From positions 62,001-126,000 of the forward strand of contig NZ_JADEVT010000002.1 in assembly GCF_030466625.1 (NCBI RefSeq): a stretch of 64,000 bases of DNA, given 5' to 3'. The notes below the pieces were generated by a model. It had not been told where the DNA came from and made no database searches. It saw only the letters and a program-made list of their open reading frames with translations. Of this stretch, positions 16,691 through 24,722 are shown one piece after another (positions within the stretch are counted from its first letter, which is position 1; each line of letters opens with the position of its first letter). The stretch comes from Nocardioides sp. ChNu-153. GTDB lineage: Bacteria; Actinomycetota; Actinomycetes; Propionibacteriales; Nocardioidaceae. The translations under genes and the position numbers were made by a program.

Positions 16691-16716
16691 GGTCGTGGCC
16701 GGCGTGTGCCGCCCCC

Positions 16717-17223
16717 TCAGAACCGCAGCGCGAACGCCATGAGGTCGACGCCCGGCGCGGCGGACCAGTCGCGGTCGGGGTCGCGCACGAACCCCAGGGA
16801 CAGGTAGAGCCCGTGGGCCGCGGTCTGCGCCGGCAGCGACGACAGGGCCAGGCCGCGACGGCCCTCCGCCCGGGCGAGGTCGACGCAGTGCTCGACCAGC
16901 GCCCGTGCGACGCCGCGCCGATGCAGGTGCGGGTCCACGGCGAGCATCCGGAACTCGCCCTCGTCGTCCGAGGCGATCTCGCGCCACGGCGACCCCGTCG
17001 GGCACCACGTCACGGTGCCCGCCACCAGGGGGCCCGTGCGCTCCTCGAGCAGCTCGGCGACCCACACGTCGGCCTCCGCCGCACGGGTCGCCGTGTCGCC
17101 CAGGTGGGCCGCGTAGGGCTCGCCCGCGTCGACGAACCCGCCCGCGAGGTACGCCGAGAGCGTCAGGTCCCCGACGCGGGCGTGGTCGGCCGGGCTGGCC
17201 GGCCGGATCCTGACCGTGCGCAC
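16717..17223 (-). CDS. GNAT-family N-acetyltransferase
   Basis: This 168-residue GNAT protein shows the acetyl-CoA-binding core FRMLAVDPHLHRRGVARALVEHCVDLAR (motif A, with the RRGVA pyrophosphate loop), followed by LYLSLGFVRDPDRDW (motif B). GNAT enzymes acetylate small molecules, antibiotics or proteins; the acceptor is unknown. Its GTG lies seven bases after the stop of the thiamine-diphosphate enzyme gene, so the two are probably co-transcribed and may act in one pathway. Confidence 0.85.
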   Translation of the reverse strand: MRTVRIRPASPADHARVGDLTLSAYLAGGFVDAGEPYAAHLGDTATRAAEADVWVAELLEERTGPLVAGTVTWCPTGSPWREIASDDEGEFRMLAVDPHLHRRGVARALVEHCVDLARAEGRRGLALSSLPAQTAAHGLYLSLGFVRDPDRDWSAAPGVDLMAFALRF

Positions 17224-17230
17224 CGCTCGC

Positions 17231-18916
17231 TCAGATCCCGAACGTGGCGCGGGGGTAGGCGGCGTCGACGTCCGTGATCACGTTGACCAGGTAGGGCACG
17301 TTCGCGGCGAACGCCCGGTCCAGCGCTGCTCCGATCTGGCGGGGGTCGGTGACCGTCTCGCCCGCGCCACCGAGGGCGCGGACGACCTCGTCGTACGCCG
17401 TGCGGGGCGCGAGGTCCGCGGCCACGTCGTACCCGTAGAGCATCTGCATCGGGCCCTTCTCCAGCCCCCACGCGGAGTTGTTGCCCATCACCATGACGAC
17501 CGGCAGGTCGTGGCGGACCAGGGTGTCGACGTCCATGAGCGAGAAGCCCGCGGCGCCGTCGCCGAGCAGCAGCACGACCTGCGCGGAGGGGCGGGCGATC
17601 CGCGCGGCGATGGCGGCGCCGAGCCCGGCGCCCAGGCAGCCGTACGGCCCCGGGTCGAGCCAGCCGCCGGGGCGCTTCGGCTCGACGTACTTGCCCGCGA
17701 ACGACACGAAGTCGCCGCCGTCGCCGATGACGACGGCGTCGTCGGCGAGCCGCGGCACGAGCTCCCCGTAGATGCGGGCCGGGTGGATGGGGTCGGCCTC
17801 GGCGCCCAGCAGCTCGCGATCCCGGGCGGCGGCCGCCGCGACCGTCTCCTGCAGCCGGGCCACCCACGTCGCCCAGTCGGGACGGCGGGGCTGACCCTGC
17901 AGCGCAACGAGGACGCCGTCGAGCACGCGCGTCAGGTCGCCGGCGACCGAGCCCGCCAGCTCGGCGTGCCCGGAGAGCTGACCGGGGGAGTCGGCCACGT
18001 GCACGACCCGGGCGGGGGTCGCCCCGTCCTTCCCGCCGAACACGCCGTACCCGAGACGGAAGTCGAGCGGCGTGCCCACCACGACGACCAGGTCCGCGCC
18101 ACCCAGTGCCGCGCCGCGCGCCTTCGTCACCAGCAGCGGGTGGCCGCCGGGCACGACACCGCGGCCCATGCCGTTGGTGATGGCCGGGAGACCAGCGTCC
18201 TCCACCAGGCGCAGCGCGGCGACCTCCGCGCCGTCGGCCCACACGTCGGTGCCGAGCACCAGCACGGGCCGCTCCGCCTCGGCGAGCAGGCGGGCCAGGG
18301 TCACGACCGCCTCGGGGTCGGGCTCGACCGGCTCGGGCCGCGCGCCGGTCGGCGCGGGACCGGAGGCCGACGCGAAGAACTCGTCCATCGGCACGTCGAC
18401 GAACACCGGACCGCGGTGCGACGACCCGGCCGTGGCGAACGCGGTCGACATCCCGCCGAGCACCTCGCCGGCGGTGTGCAGCGTGCGCGCGTCCTTCGCG
18501 ACGGGGACGATGATCGGCGGCTGGTCGAGCTCCTGCAGGCTGCCCGACCCCCAGCGGTTGGCGGGGGCGCGGCCACCGACGACGACCATGGGCGACCCGG
18601 CGAACTGGGCCTGCGCGATCGCGCTGAGCCCGTTGGTGACGCCCGGACCGGCGGTCAGGACGGCCAGGCCCGGGGTGCGGGTCAGCTTGCCCGTCGCCTC
18701 CGCCGCGAAGGCGGCCGTCTGCTCGTGCCGCACGTCGAGCAGCCGCATCGGCGGCGTCGCCTTGACCGCTCCGTCGTACATGGGGAACACGTGCGCCCCC
18801 GACAGCGTGAACATCGTCTCGACGCCGTGCGCGCGGGCGGCGGCGACGGCCAGCTCACCGGCGTGCCCGGAGATCTCGGCGCCGTCGACGGAGGGGGTGG
18901 TCTCGGAGGCGGTCAT
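17231..18916 (-). CDS. Acetolactate-synthase-like thiamine-diphosphate enzyme
   Basis: The 561-residue protein has the three-domain layout of the family: an N-terminal pyrimidine-binding domain with the catalytic Glu in RHEQTAAFAAEATGK, a central domain (RPVLVLGTDVW), and a C-terminal cofactor domain with GDG...NN (starting GDGAAGFSLMDVDTL and ending VMGNNS). It is a catabolic or accessory member rather than the main IlvB. No regulatory IlvN subunit gene adjoins it, so the reaction is uncertain (acetolactate formation, or decarboxylation of another 2-oxo acid). TAACGT (complement of 18924-18929) lies seven bases before the ATG at 18916, which I prefer over the GTG at 18934. Confidence 0.8.
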   Translation of the reverse strand: MTASETTPSVDGAEISGHAGELAVAAARAHGVETMFTLSGAHVFPMYDGAVKATPPMRLLDVRHEQTAAFAAEATGKLTRTPGLAVLTAGPGVTNGLSAIAQAQFAGSPMVVVGGRAPANRWGSGSLQELDQPPIIVPVAKDARTLHTAGEVLGGMSTAFATAGSSHRGPVFVDVPMDEFFASASGPAPTGARPEPVEPDPEAVVTLARLLAEAERPVLVLGTDVWADGAEVAALRLVEDAGLPAITNGMGRGVVPGGHPLLVTKARGAALGGADLVVVVGTPLDFRLGYGVFGGKDGATPARVVHVADSPGQLSGHAELAGSVAGDLTRVLDGVLVALQGQPRRPDWATWVARLQETVAAAAARDRELLGAEADPIHPARIYGELVPRLADDAVVIGDGGDFVSFAGKYVEPKRPGGWLDPGPYGCLGAGLGAAIAARIARPSAQVVLLLGDGAAGFSLMDVDTLVRHDLPVVMVMGNNSAWGLEKGPMQMLYGYDVAADLAPRTAYDEVVRALGGAGETVTDPRQIGAALDRAFAANVPYLVNVITDVDAAYPRATFGI

Positions 18917-18974
18917 GTGAGCCACGTTACTCACGGGTCGCCGTGCGGTGGGGGCGTTCGTCCCTACCGGCGCG

Positions 18975-19814
18975 TCAGCGGCGGGTGCGCAGGCCCGGGT
19001 TCGTCTGGCGCAGCGCGTCGACGAGCACCAGCAGGAGGTCGGGGCGCATCTGCGGCGGGTCCGGCGCGAGCGCCAGCTGCAGGTGGAGCGCCCGCAGGAA
19101 CGCCTCCGGGTTGCCGGTGACGCGGTAGGGGTCCTGCGTCTCGCTGGGGTACGCCGTCGCGCGGGCGGCGACGCGGCGCACCCACGGCTCGACGACGCTC
19201 AGCGGCAGCGCGTTGCGCCGCAGCACCCGCAGCGTCGCCTCGGCGATGCGGTCCGGCTCGCCGGAGACCAGGAGGCGGCCGGGGATCAGCACCCGGTCGG
19301 CGAGCACGTCGAGGAGCACGGTCAGCTCGGGGGCCGCCAGGTGGGGGGAGTCGGCGAGCATGCCGATCGCGTCCGCGCCGTGCGCGACGGCGTGGGCCCA
19401 GCCCTTGCCGTCGACGAAGCCGCGGTCGTCGCGCTCCCGCAGGTACCACGACACGATGCGGTCGCCCCAGTCGAGCACCTTGCCGCCCGGCACCAGCGCC
19501 CGGCGGCTGTCGCGCGCGATGCACTCGCCGAGCAGGAGCGCCGAGAAGCTGCGCCGGAAGACGGTGTCGGTGCCGTCGTCGCCGAGGCCGGTGGCCAGGC
19601 CCGCGGCGATGCCGTCGCCGAGACCGGCGAGGAGGTCGTCGTACACCCCGCGGTCGATCCAGGTCGCCAGCGTCGGGTACGCCGTGCGGTCCCGCTCGGC
19701 GGGGTCCGTCGACCCCAGCATCGCGGTCAGCTCGGCCGTCAGGTCGGCGAGCGGGCGGTCGCTGGGGACGCCCAGACCGCTGTCGATCACCTGCTTCCAG
19801 TACGAACCGACCAC
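18975..19814 (-). CDS. DUF2785 family protein
   Basis: The 279-residue protein matches the DUF2785 pattern: an N-terminal RDRTAYPTLATWIDRGVYDDLL, then FRRSFSALLLGECIARD, and the conserved core GKGWAHAVAHGADAIGMLADSP, followed by helical repeats. The function is unknown; the fold is probably all-helical. There is no signal peptide. The GTG at 19814 has a weak -10-like sequence just upstream. It reads toward the thiamine-diphosphate enzyme gene, which has its own promoter in between. Confidence 0.82.
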   Translation of the reverse strand: MVGSYWKQVIDSGLGVPSDRPLADLTAELTAMLGSTDPAERDRTAYPTLATWIDRGVYDDLLAGLGDGIAAGLATGLGDDGTDTVFRRSFSALLLGECIARDSRRALVPGGKVLDWGDRIVSWYLRERDDRGFVDGKGWAHAVAHGADAIGMLADSPHLAAPELTVLLDVLADRVLIPGRLLVSGEPDRIAEATLRVLRRNALPLSVVEPWVRRVAARATAYPSETQDPYRVTGNPEAFLRALHLQLALAPDPPQMRPDLLLVLVDALRQTNPGLRTRR

Positions 19815-19879
19815 GGGTCCATCCTGCCAGCCGGACCGTCCGGTCGGCGGGGTGGGGGAGGGCGTCCTAGGCTGGCCGG

Positions 19880-21358
19880 GTGGCGTGGATGAGCGACCTG
19901 GTCAGGGACCACACGGACCTCGACGAGGACGACCTCGCGTGGCTGCAGCTGCTGATGTCGGACTGGCAGATCGTGGCCGACCTGTCCTTCGCCGACCTCG
20001 TGATGTGGCTACCCGACCGCGACGGCAAAGGGTTCTGGGCGGTGGCCCAGATGCGTCCCACCACCGGGCCGACGGCCCTGGTCGACGACGTCGTGGGGGA
20101 GTTCGTCGAGGTCGGGCGCCGCCCGCTGCTCGACGGGGCCCTGCGCCACCGCAAGCTGCTGCGCGAGGGCGACCCGGAGTGGCGCGACGACGTGCCGGTG
20201 CGGGTCGAGACCATCCCCGTGCAGCGCGGCGGCCGCGTCATCGCCATCGTCGGGCGCAACACCAACCTGCTGGGCGTGCGGACCCCGTCGCGGCTCGAGC
20301 TCTCCTACCTGGAGACGGCCTCCGACCTGACCCGGATGATCGCCGGCGGGCAGTTCCCCGTCGTCGGCCAGCGCAGCGCGGACGCCGACTCCCCGCGCGT
20401 CGGCGACGGCTTCGTGCGGGTCGAGGCCGACGGCACCGTGCGCTACGCCAGCCCGAACGCCCTGTCGGTGTTCCGACGGCTCGGCCACCGCGGCGACCTG
20501 GTGGGCGTGAACCTGGCCGACGTCACCCGCGCCCTGGTGCCGCCGCGCCGCCGCCCCGACGAGGAGACCCTGAGCGCCGTGCTCGGCGGGCGGGCCCACC
20601 GCGACACCGAGGTGGCCACCGACTCGGTCGCGGTCATCCTGCGCGCGATCCCCCTGCGGCCCCACGGCGACCACGTCGGCGCGCTCATCCTGCTGCGCGA
20701 CGTCTCCGAGCTGCGGCGTCGCGACCGCGAGCTCGTCACCAAGGACGCGACGATCCGCGAGATCCACCACCGGGTGAAGAACAACCTGCAGACGGTCGCG
20801 GCGCTGCTGCGGCTGCAGTCGCGGCGCATCGACGAGCCCGCGGCCCGGGCCGCCCTCGGCGAGGCCGTCCGGCGGGTCGGGTCGATCGCCATCGTTCACG
20901 AGACGCTGAGCCAGGCCGTCGAGGAGAACGTCGACTTCGACCAGGTCGTCGAGCGTCTGGTGCGCATGGTGACCGACGTCAGCGTCGCCGGCGACCGCAT
21001 CCGCGTCGAGGCGTCGGGGGAGCACGGCGTGATCCCCTCCGAGGTCGCGACCCCGCTGGCGATGGTGGTCACCGAGCTGCTGCAGAACGCGGTGGAGCAC
21101 GGGTTCGGCGCGCTGCACGACCCGGACGCGACCGGGGTCGTGACGACCGAGGCGCGTCGTACCGAGGGTGCGTTGCGGGTGGTCGTCGAGGACGACGGGC
21201 GCGGCCTGCCGCCCGACTTCGACCTCGCGTCGGGCAGCGGGCTGGGGCTCACGATCGTGCGCACGCTCGTCGAGTCGGAGCTGGGCGGCACCCTCGAGCT
21301 GGGCGGTCGCGGCGACCTGCCGGGCTCGCGGTTCGTCGTCGACGTGCCGCTGGAGTGA
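19880..21358 (+). CDS. pdtaS: Cytoplasmic sensor histidine kinase, PdtaS-like
   Basis: The 492-residue kinase has an N-terminal GAF-like domain (about 1-150), a PAS domain (about 175-295), a HisKA_2-type dimerisation helix with the phospho-acceptor His in REIHHRVKNNLQTVAALLRLQ, and an ATPase domain with LLQNAVEHG (N box), DDGRGLP (G1) and GSGLGLTIV (G2). No membrane spans are seen. This matches PdtaS, which phosphorylates the RNA-binding antiterminator PdtaR. No pdtaR is in the window. TAGGCT at 19868-19873 lies six bases before the GTG, supporting leaderless expression. The converging neighbour is whiB1, as in mycobacteria. Confidence 0.9.
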   Translation: MAWMSDLVRDHTDLDEDDLAWLQLLMSDWQIVADLSFADLVMWLPDRDGKGFWAVAQMRPTTGPTALVDDVVGEFVEVGRRPLLDGALRHRKLLREGDPEWRDDVPVRVETIPVQRGGRVIAIVGRNTNLLGVRTPSRLELSYLETASDLTRMIAGGQFPVVGQRSADADSPRVGDGFVRVEADGTVRYASPNALSVFRRLGHRGDLVGVNLADVTRALVPPRRRPDEETLSAVLGGRAHRDTEVATDSVAVILRAIPLRPHGDHVGALILLRDVSELRRRDRELVTKDATIREIHHRVKNNLQTVAALLRLQSRRIDEPAARAALGEAVRRVGSIAIVHETLSQAVEENVDFDQVVERLVRMVTDVSVAGDRIRVEASGEHGVIPSEVATPLAMVVTELLQNAVEHGFGALHDPDATGVVTTEARRTEGALRVVVEDDGRGLPPDFDLASGSGLGLTIVRTLVESELGGTLELGGRGDLPGSRFVVDVPLE

Positions 21359-21401
21359 GCCGCGGGCGGGCGTCCACGCGGGCGGGGGCCCGGGAACGGT
21401 T

Positions 21402-21430
21402 CGACCCGCCGGCCGCTGGCCGACGGGTCG
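21402..21430. terminator. Bidirectional terminator between pdtaS and whiB1
   Basis: Bases 21402-21414 (CGACCCGCCGGCC) pair with 21418-21430 with one mismatch and a three-base loop. The hairpin is placed between the converging pdtaS and whiB1 genes. Confidence 0.6.
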
Positions 21431-21469
21431 TCGTCGTGGGGGCGCCACCCGGGCGCCGGGGTGCGTCGC

Positions 21470-21721
21470 TCAGACGGCGCGCACGCGGGCGCGGGCGTTG
21501 CGCCGCTTCAGCGCACGCCGCTCGTCCTCGCTGAGGCCACCCCACACACCGTGGTCCTGGCCGGCCTCGAGGGCCCACGCGAGGCACTGCTCGCGCACGT
21601 CGCAGCGGCGGCACACCTGCTTGGCCTCCTCGATCTGCAGGATCGCGGGACCGGTGTTGCCGATCGGGAAGAACAGCTCCGGGTCCTCGTCGAGACAGGC
21701 AGAGCGGTGACGCCAATCCAT
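21470..21721 (-). CDS. whiB1: WhiB-family iron-sulfur transcription factor, WhiB1 type
   Basis: The 83-residue protein has the four cluster ligands Cys9, Cys37, Cys40 and Cys46, the WhiB turn GVWGG and a basic C-terminal tail (RRALKRRNARARVRA). Length and Cys spacing match WhiB1, an essential nitric-oxide-sensitive regulator that binds the primary sigma factor. Its 4Fe-4S cluster reacts with nitric oxide. AAGGA lies nine bases before the ATG. Unlike most neighbours it has a long upstream region (about 200 bases shared with a divergent gene), suggesting regulated transcription. Confidence 0.95.
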   Translation of the reverse strand: MDWRHRSACLDEDPELFFPIGNTGPAILQIEEAKQVCRRCDVREQCLAWALEAGQDHGVWGGLSEDERRALKRRNARARVRAV

Positions 21722-21924
21722 GATCGGGTGGGTCCTTTTCGTTCGCGGGTGGTGGAGCAGGTGGGGTGGACCCGCTCGAAGACTGAACGCCGTGGTCGTC
21801 GACCCGGTGGGGCGCGCTGAACACGTACGGCCTCAACACTGACGCGTGGTGGGGTCGGACACAACCCCTTCGGGCCGTCTGGTGTGTCACAGCCGTTACG
21901 TCGCTGTCATCTAGCCTTGGCCGG
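21722..21924. promoter_or_regulatory. Divergent intergenic region upstream of whiB1
   Basis: This 203-base gap is among the longest in the window. Its right end holds TAGCCT (21912-21917), the -10 element of the rightward gene. TGTGTCAC near 21882 resembles half of a cAMP-receptor-protein site, and that protein is known to regulate whiB1 in M. tuberculosis, but a matching second half is not clear. I see no reading frame with coding character. Confidence 0.4.
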
Positions 21925-22359
21925 GTGACCGGTTCCCCGTCGTACGACCGTGCCTCCGGGCCGCTGCCCCTCGCGATGCGGCTCGGGGCCGTCCTGGTCG
22001 GTCTGCCGGCCCTGGCCGTGCTCGGCTTCGCGCTGACCGAGCTGGGGTACGGCGTCGTGGAGCGCGAGGGCATGGCCGTCGGCGTCGCGCTCTTCCTGGG
22101 AGCGTACGGCGGGGGCCTCGTCGCGGGGGCCGTGCTCCTGCTGCGCCGCCGCTCCGCCGCGCGGTCGCCCCTCGTGCTCGCGCAGCTGCTACACCTCGGC
22201 ATCGCCTGGAACATGCGGGACGCGCCGACCACGCCCGTCGCGATCGCGCTGGCCGCGAGCGCCCTGAGCGCCCTCGTGCTCCTCATGTGGCCGTCGACCA
22301 CCGCGGTGCTGATGGCCGCGGACGGCGGCGCGGGCGAGGAGCCCGACCGGGTGTCCTGA
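21925..22359 (+). CDS. Small membrane protein of unknown function
   Basis: The 144-residue product has four hydrophobic segments (about 17-38, 48-72, 83-105 and 108-130) joined by short loops and an RRRS basic cluster after the second. I recognise no family. TAGCCT ends seven bases before the GTG, giving a leaderless start. It is divergent from whiB1 and converges on sigF with only 12 bases between the stops. Confidence 0.7.
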   Translation: MTGSPSYDRASGPLPLAMRLGAVLVGLPALAVLGFALTELGYGVVEREGMAVGVALFLGAYGGGLVAGAVLLLRRRSAARSPLVLAQLLHLGIAWNMRDAPTTPVAIALAASALSALVLLMWPSTTAVLMAADGGAGEEPDRVS

Positions 22360-22371
22360 CCGCCCGCGGTC

Positions 22372-23250
22372 TCAGACCTCGTCGGCGAGGCTGGCGCGCA
22401 GCTGGTCGAGCGTGCGGGCGAGCAGCCGCGAGACGTGCATCTGGGAGACACCGATCTCGGCGGCGATCTGCGACTGCGTCATGTTCTTGAAGAAGCGCAG
22501 CAGCAGTATCTTCTTCTCCCGCGCGGGCAGCTGGTCGAGCAGCGGCTTGAGCGACTCGCGGATCTCGACGTGCTGCAGCCCCTCGTCGTCGACGCCGATG
22601 GTGTCGAGCATCGTCGTGGTGCTGTCGTCGCTGTTGTCGGTCGCGTCGAGCGACAGCGTCGAGTAGGCGTTGCTCGACTCCATCCCCTCCACGATCTCCT
22701 CGCTCGTGCAGCCGATCGCTGCGGCGAGCTCGCTGACGGTGGGGGAGCGGCCGTGCTTCTGGGTGAGCTCGGCGGTCGTCGCGGTGATCTGCATCCGCAG
22801 CTCCTGCAGCCGCCGCGGGACGCGGATCGCCCAGCCCTTGTCGCGGAAGTACCGCTTGATCTCGCCGATGATCGTCGGGGTCGCGTACGTCGAGAACTCC
22901 ACGCCGCGGTCGGTGTCGAACCGGTCGATGGACTTCAGCAGCCCGATCGTCCCGACCTGCACGAGGTCCTCGAACGGCTCGCCGCGGTTGCGGAAGCGCC
23001 GGGCGCAGTGCTCCACGAGCGGCAGGTGCAGGTGGACGAGCCCGTCGCGGGCGCCCTGCCGGGCGGCGTCCGAGGCGAGGTCGTCGTGCAGCTCGGCGAA
23101 GAGGGCCGCGCTGCGCAGGCGCGTCTGCTCGATGCCGACGGTGCGGGCGTCGGGCTCGCGGGCGGGCACGGGGTCGAGGTCGGGCCCGGCAGCCACGACC
23201 GCGGCTCCCGGCTGGCCCTCGCCCGCGACGTCGGGGTCCTGGGCGCTCAT
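22372..23250 (-). CDS. sigF: Group 3 sigma factor of the SigB/SigF family
   Basis: The 292-residue sigma factor has regions 2, 3 and 4: RFRNRGEPFEDLVQVGTIGL and GVEFSTYATPTIIGEIKRYF (region 2), SPTVSELAAAIGCTSEEIVE (region 3), and LLRFFKNMTQSQIAAEIGVS (region 4). This group drives general or osmotic stress responses and late development. Its ATG follows the stop of the adjacent ATP-binding protein gene by one base, the standard anti-sigma/sigma operon. The first 45 residues are a variable acidic extension. Confidence 0.93.
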   Translation of the reverse strand: MSAQDPDVAGEGQPGAAVVAAGPDLDPVPAREPDARTVGIEQTRLRSAALFAELHDDLASDAARQGARDGLVHLHLPLVEHCARRFRNRGEPFEDLVQVGTIGLLKSIDRFDTDRGVEFSTYATPTIIGEIKRYFRDKGWAIRVPRRLQELRMQITATTAELTQKHGRSPTVSELAAAIGCTSEEIVEGMESSNAYSTLSLDATDNSDDSTTTMLDTIGVDDEGLQHVEIRESLKPLLDQLPAREKKILLLRFFKNMTQSQIAAEIGVSQMHVSRLLARTLDQLRASLADEV

Positions 23251-23251
23251 C

Positions 23252-23659
23252 TCAGAGCTCGGTCTCCGCGACGATCGTGAGCCGCACGCCGAACGAACCG
23301 TCGCCGGTCAGCTCCTCCGCCGAGGCGGCGAGCGTGGTCAGCACCTGCCACGCGAAGCTCTCGTAGTTCGGCTCCGTCGGGGTGGAGGTCTCGACGCGCA
23401 CCTCGAGGGTCAGCGAGCGCGGCCCGAAGTGGAACGCGCAGTGCAGGTCGGACTCCGGGTCGGCCTCGGGCAGCACCAGCGCGGTGGCCTCGCCGACTGC
23501 GATGCGCAGGTCCTCGATAGCCTCGATCGTGAAGTCGAGCCGCGCGGCCAGGCCGGCGGCCGTCGTGCGGAGGACGGACACGTACGCGCCGTCGGCGGGG
23601 AGTCGCAGCTCCACGTCGGGGCGGCCGTGGGGGGCGGGCGCCGCACCGGGCACGGTCAT
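23252..23659 (-). CDS. RsbW/UsfX-type anti-sigma factor (ATP-binding)
   Basis: The 135-residue protein has the compact histidine-kinase-like ATPase fold of RsbW: LRLPADGAYVSVLRTTAAGL, then EAIEDLRIAVGEATALVLPE in place of the N box, and SFAWQVLTTLAASAEELTG near the end. RsbW proteins bind and silence SigF until an anti-anti-sigma factor displaces them. The usual Asn of the N box is not apparent, so ATP binding may be altered; in-family variants of this kind occur in actinobacteria. GGAAGGAC precedes the ATG. It is first in the operon with sigF; no anti-anti-sigma gene is adjacent. Confidence 0.85.
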   Translation of the reverse strand: MTVPGAAPAPHGRPDVELRLPADGAYVSVLRTTAAGLAARLDFTIEAIEDLRIAVGEATALVLPEADPESDLHCAFHFGPRSLTLEVRVETSTPTEPNYESFAWQVLTTLAASAEELTGDGSFGVRLTIVAETEL

Positions 23660-23768
23660 GAGGACGTCCTTCCGGGGTGGCGACGCTGACGGGCCGACCC
23701 TAGTGCGTCGGGGTCGCGAACGGCGACAGGGCTCGTGCCCGCCGCAAGCGCCGGCGCATGCTGGGGCC

Positions 23769-24167
23769 ATGACGCGCTTCGCCATCGACGCGGCGACCGC
23801 CGTGCGCCTCGTGCGGGACCACACGTGGGTGCCCGGGCGCCACCAGCTGGTCGGTCCGTCCGTGCTGCGCTCCCACGCACTGGCGCTCCTGCACCGCGAG
23901 GTCCGCGCGGGGGCGCTGACCGAGCGGGACGGGCGCCGCGACCTCGAGGCCCTCGCCGGGTTGAAGGTGCGGCTGCTGGGCGACCGGGTCTCGCGGGCGG
24001 TCGCCTGGTCGCTGGCCCTCCAGCACGGGTGGGACGACACGGCCGACGCCGAGTACCTCGCCGTCGCCTCCCTGCAGGCCGACGCGCTCGTGACCGACGA
24101 CCCGGCCCTGGCCGCCGCGGCGGAGGGCGTCGTGCCGCTCGCGCCGTACGCCGACCTGCTGCGCTGA
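23769..24167 (+). CDS. PIN-like domain protein (possible orphan VapC-type nuclease)
   Basis: The 132-residue protein has PIN-domain spacing of acidic residues: FAIDAATAV at the N terminus, a middle LLHREVRAG, and WDDTADAEYLAVASLQADALVTDDPAL near the C terminus. PIN proteins cut RNA with a metal held by three to four acidic residues. No antitoxin-like gene lies next to it, so it is either an orphan or not a toxin. CATGCT ends six bases before the ATG, so it may be leaderless. Confidence 0.65.
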   Translation: MTRFAIDAATAVRLVRDHTWVPGRHQLVGPSVLRSHALALLHREVRAGALTERDGRRDLEALAGLKVRLLGDRVSRAVAWSLALQHGWDDTADAEYLAVASLQADALVTDDPALAAAAEGVVPLAPYADLLR

Positions 24168-24188
24168 CGCGCGACTCCGTCGAGACGC

Positions 24189-24225
24189 CGGAACGCCCCG
24201 ACCTCGTGGAGGTCGGGGCGTTCCG
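24189..24225. terminator. Bidirectional terminator between the PIN gene and sodN
   Basis: Bases 24189-24205 pair perfectly with 24209-24225, giving a 17-bp stem with loop GTG. It lies between converging genes. The core CCCGACCTC-GTG-GAGGTCGGG is almost the same as in the hairpin at 44461-44491. Confidence 0.85.
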
Positions 24226-24247
24226 GGTGGTGCTGCGACGCGGTGCG

Positions 24248-24649
24248 TCAGGCCTTCTTGGTCTCCCAGAAGATCGCGGCGATCTCGTCGATCTTCGCGA
24301 GCAGCTGGTCGGCGACCTCGGCGTCGAGGGTGCCCTTGGCGCCGCCGGCACCGGCGAGCTTCGTCGCCTCGTTCACCAGCTGGTGCAGCTGCGGGTACTT
24401 CTCGAAGTGCGGGGGCTTGAAGTAGTCGGTCCACAGCACCCACAGGTGGTGCTTGACCAGCTCCGCGCGCTGCTCCTTGATGAGGATGGCGCGCGTGCGG
24501 AAGTCGGGGTCGTCGTTGTCGGCGACCTTGGCGATGATGGCCTTGATGGACTCGGCCTCGATGCGGGCCTGGGCGGGGTCGTAGACACCGCAGGGGAGGT
24601 CGCAGTGGGCGGAGACATCGACGGTCGGTGCGAACAGTCGCGCGAACAT
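24248..24649 (-). CDS. sodN: Nickel superoxide dismutase precursor
   Basis: The 133-residue precursor has a 14-residue propeptide followed by the nickel hook HCDLPCGVY (His15, Cys16 and Cys20 in the precursor). After cleavage, His1, Cys2 and Cys6 hold nickel. The rest is the four-helix bundle, with WTDYFKPPHFEKYPQLHQLVN and IAAIFWETKKA typical of the family. It converts superoxide to oxygen and hydrogen peroxide in the cytoplasm. GAGAGG precedes the ATG. The processing protease gene sodX is divergent, 73 bases away. Confidence 0.97.
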   Translation of the reverse strand: MFARLFAPTVDVSAHCDLPCGVYDPAQARIEAESIKAIIAKVADNDDPDFRTRAILIKEQRAELVKHHLWVLWTDYFKPPHFEKYPQLHQLVNEATKLAGAGGAKGTLDAEVADQLLAKIDEIAAIFWETKKA

Positions 24650-24682
24650 CCGTGGTCCTCTCGTGTGCTGGGCGATGACGGT

Positions 24683-24699
24683 CGCGGGCCGGGCCCGCG
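24683..24699. promoter_or_regulatory. Palindrome in the sodN/sodX divergent promoter region
   Basis: CGCGGGCC and GGCCCGCG flank one central base. It sits midway between the divergent sodN and sodX starts, where a shared operator could lie. Such GC palindromes also arise by chance in this genome. Confidence 0.3.
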
Positions 24700-24722
24700 G
24701 CGTGCTTGCGACACTACTCCGC

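Noticed and set aside
21875-21905. A cAMP-receptor-protein site upstream of whiB1
   Set aside because: TGTGTCAC is present, but a symmetric second half at proper spacing is not convincing.
23257-24040. A longer start for the RsbW-like gene, extending to about 24040
   Set aside because: The extension runs antisense through the PIN gene and lacks conserved features; the ATG at 23659 has a good ribosome-binding site.
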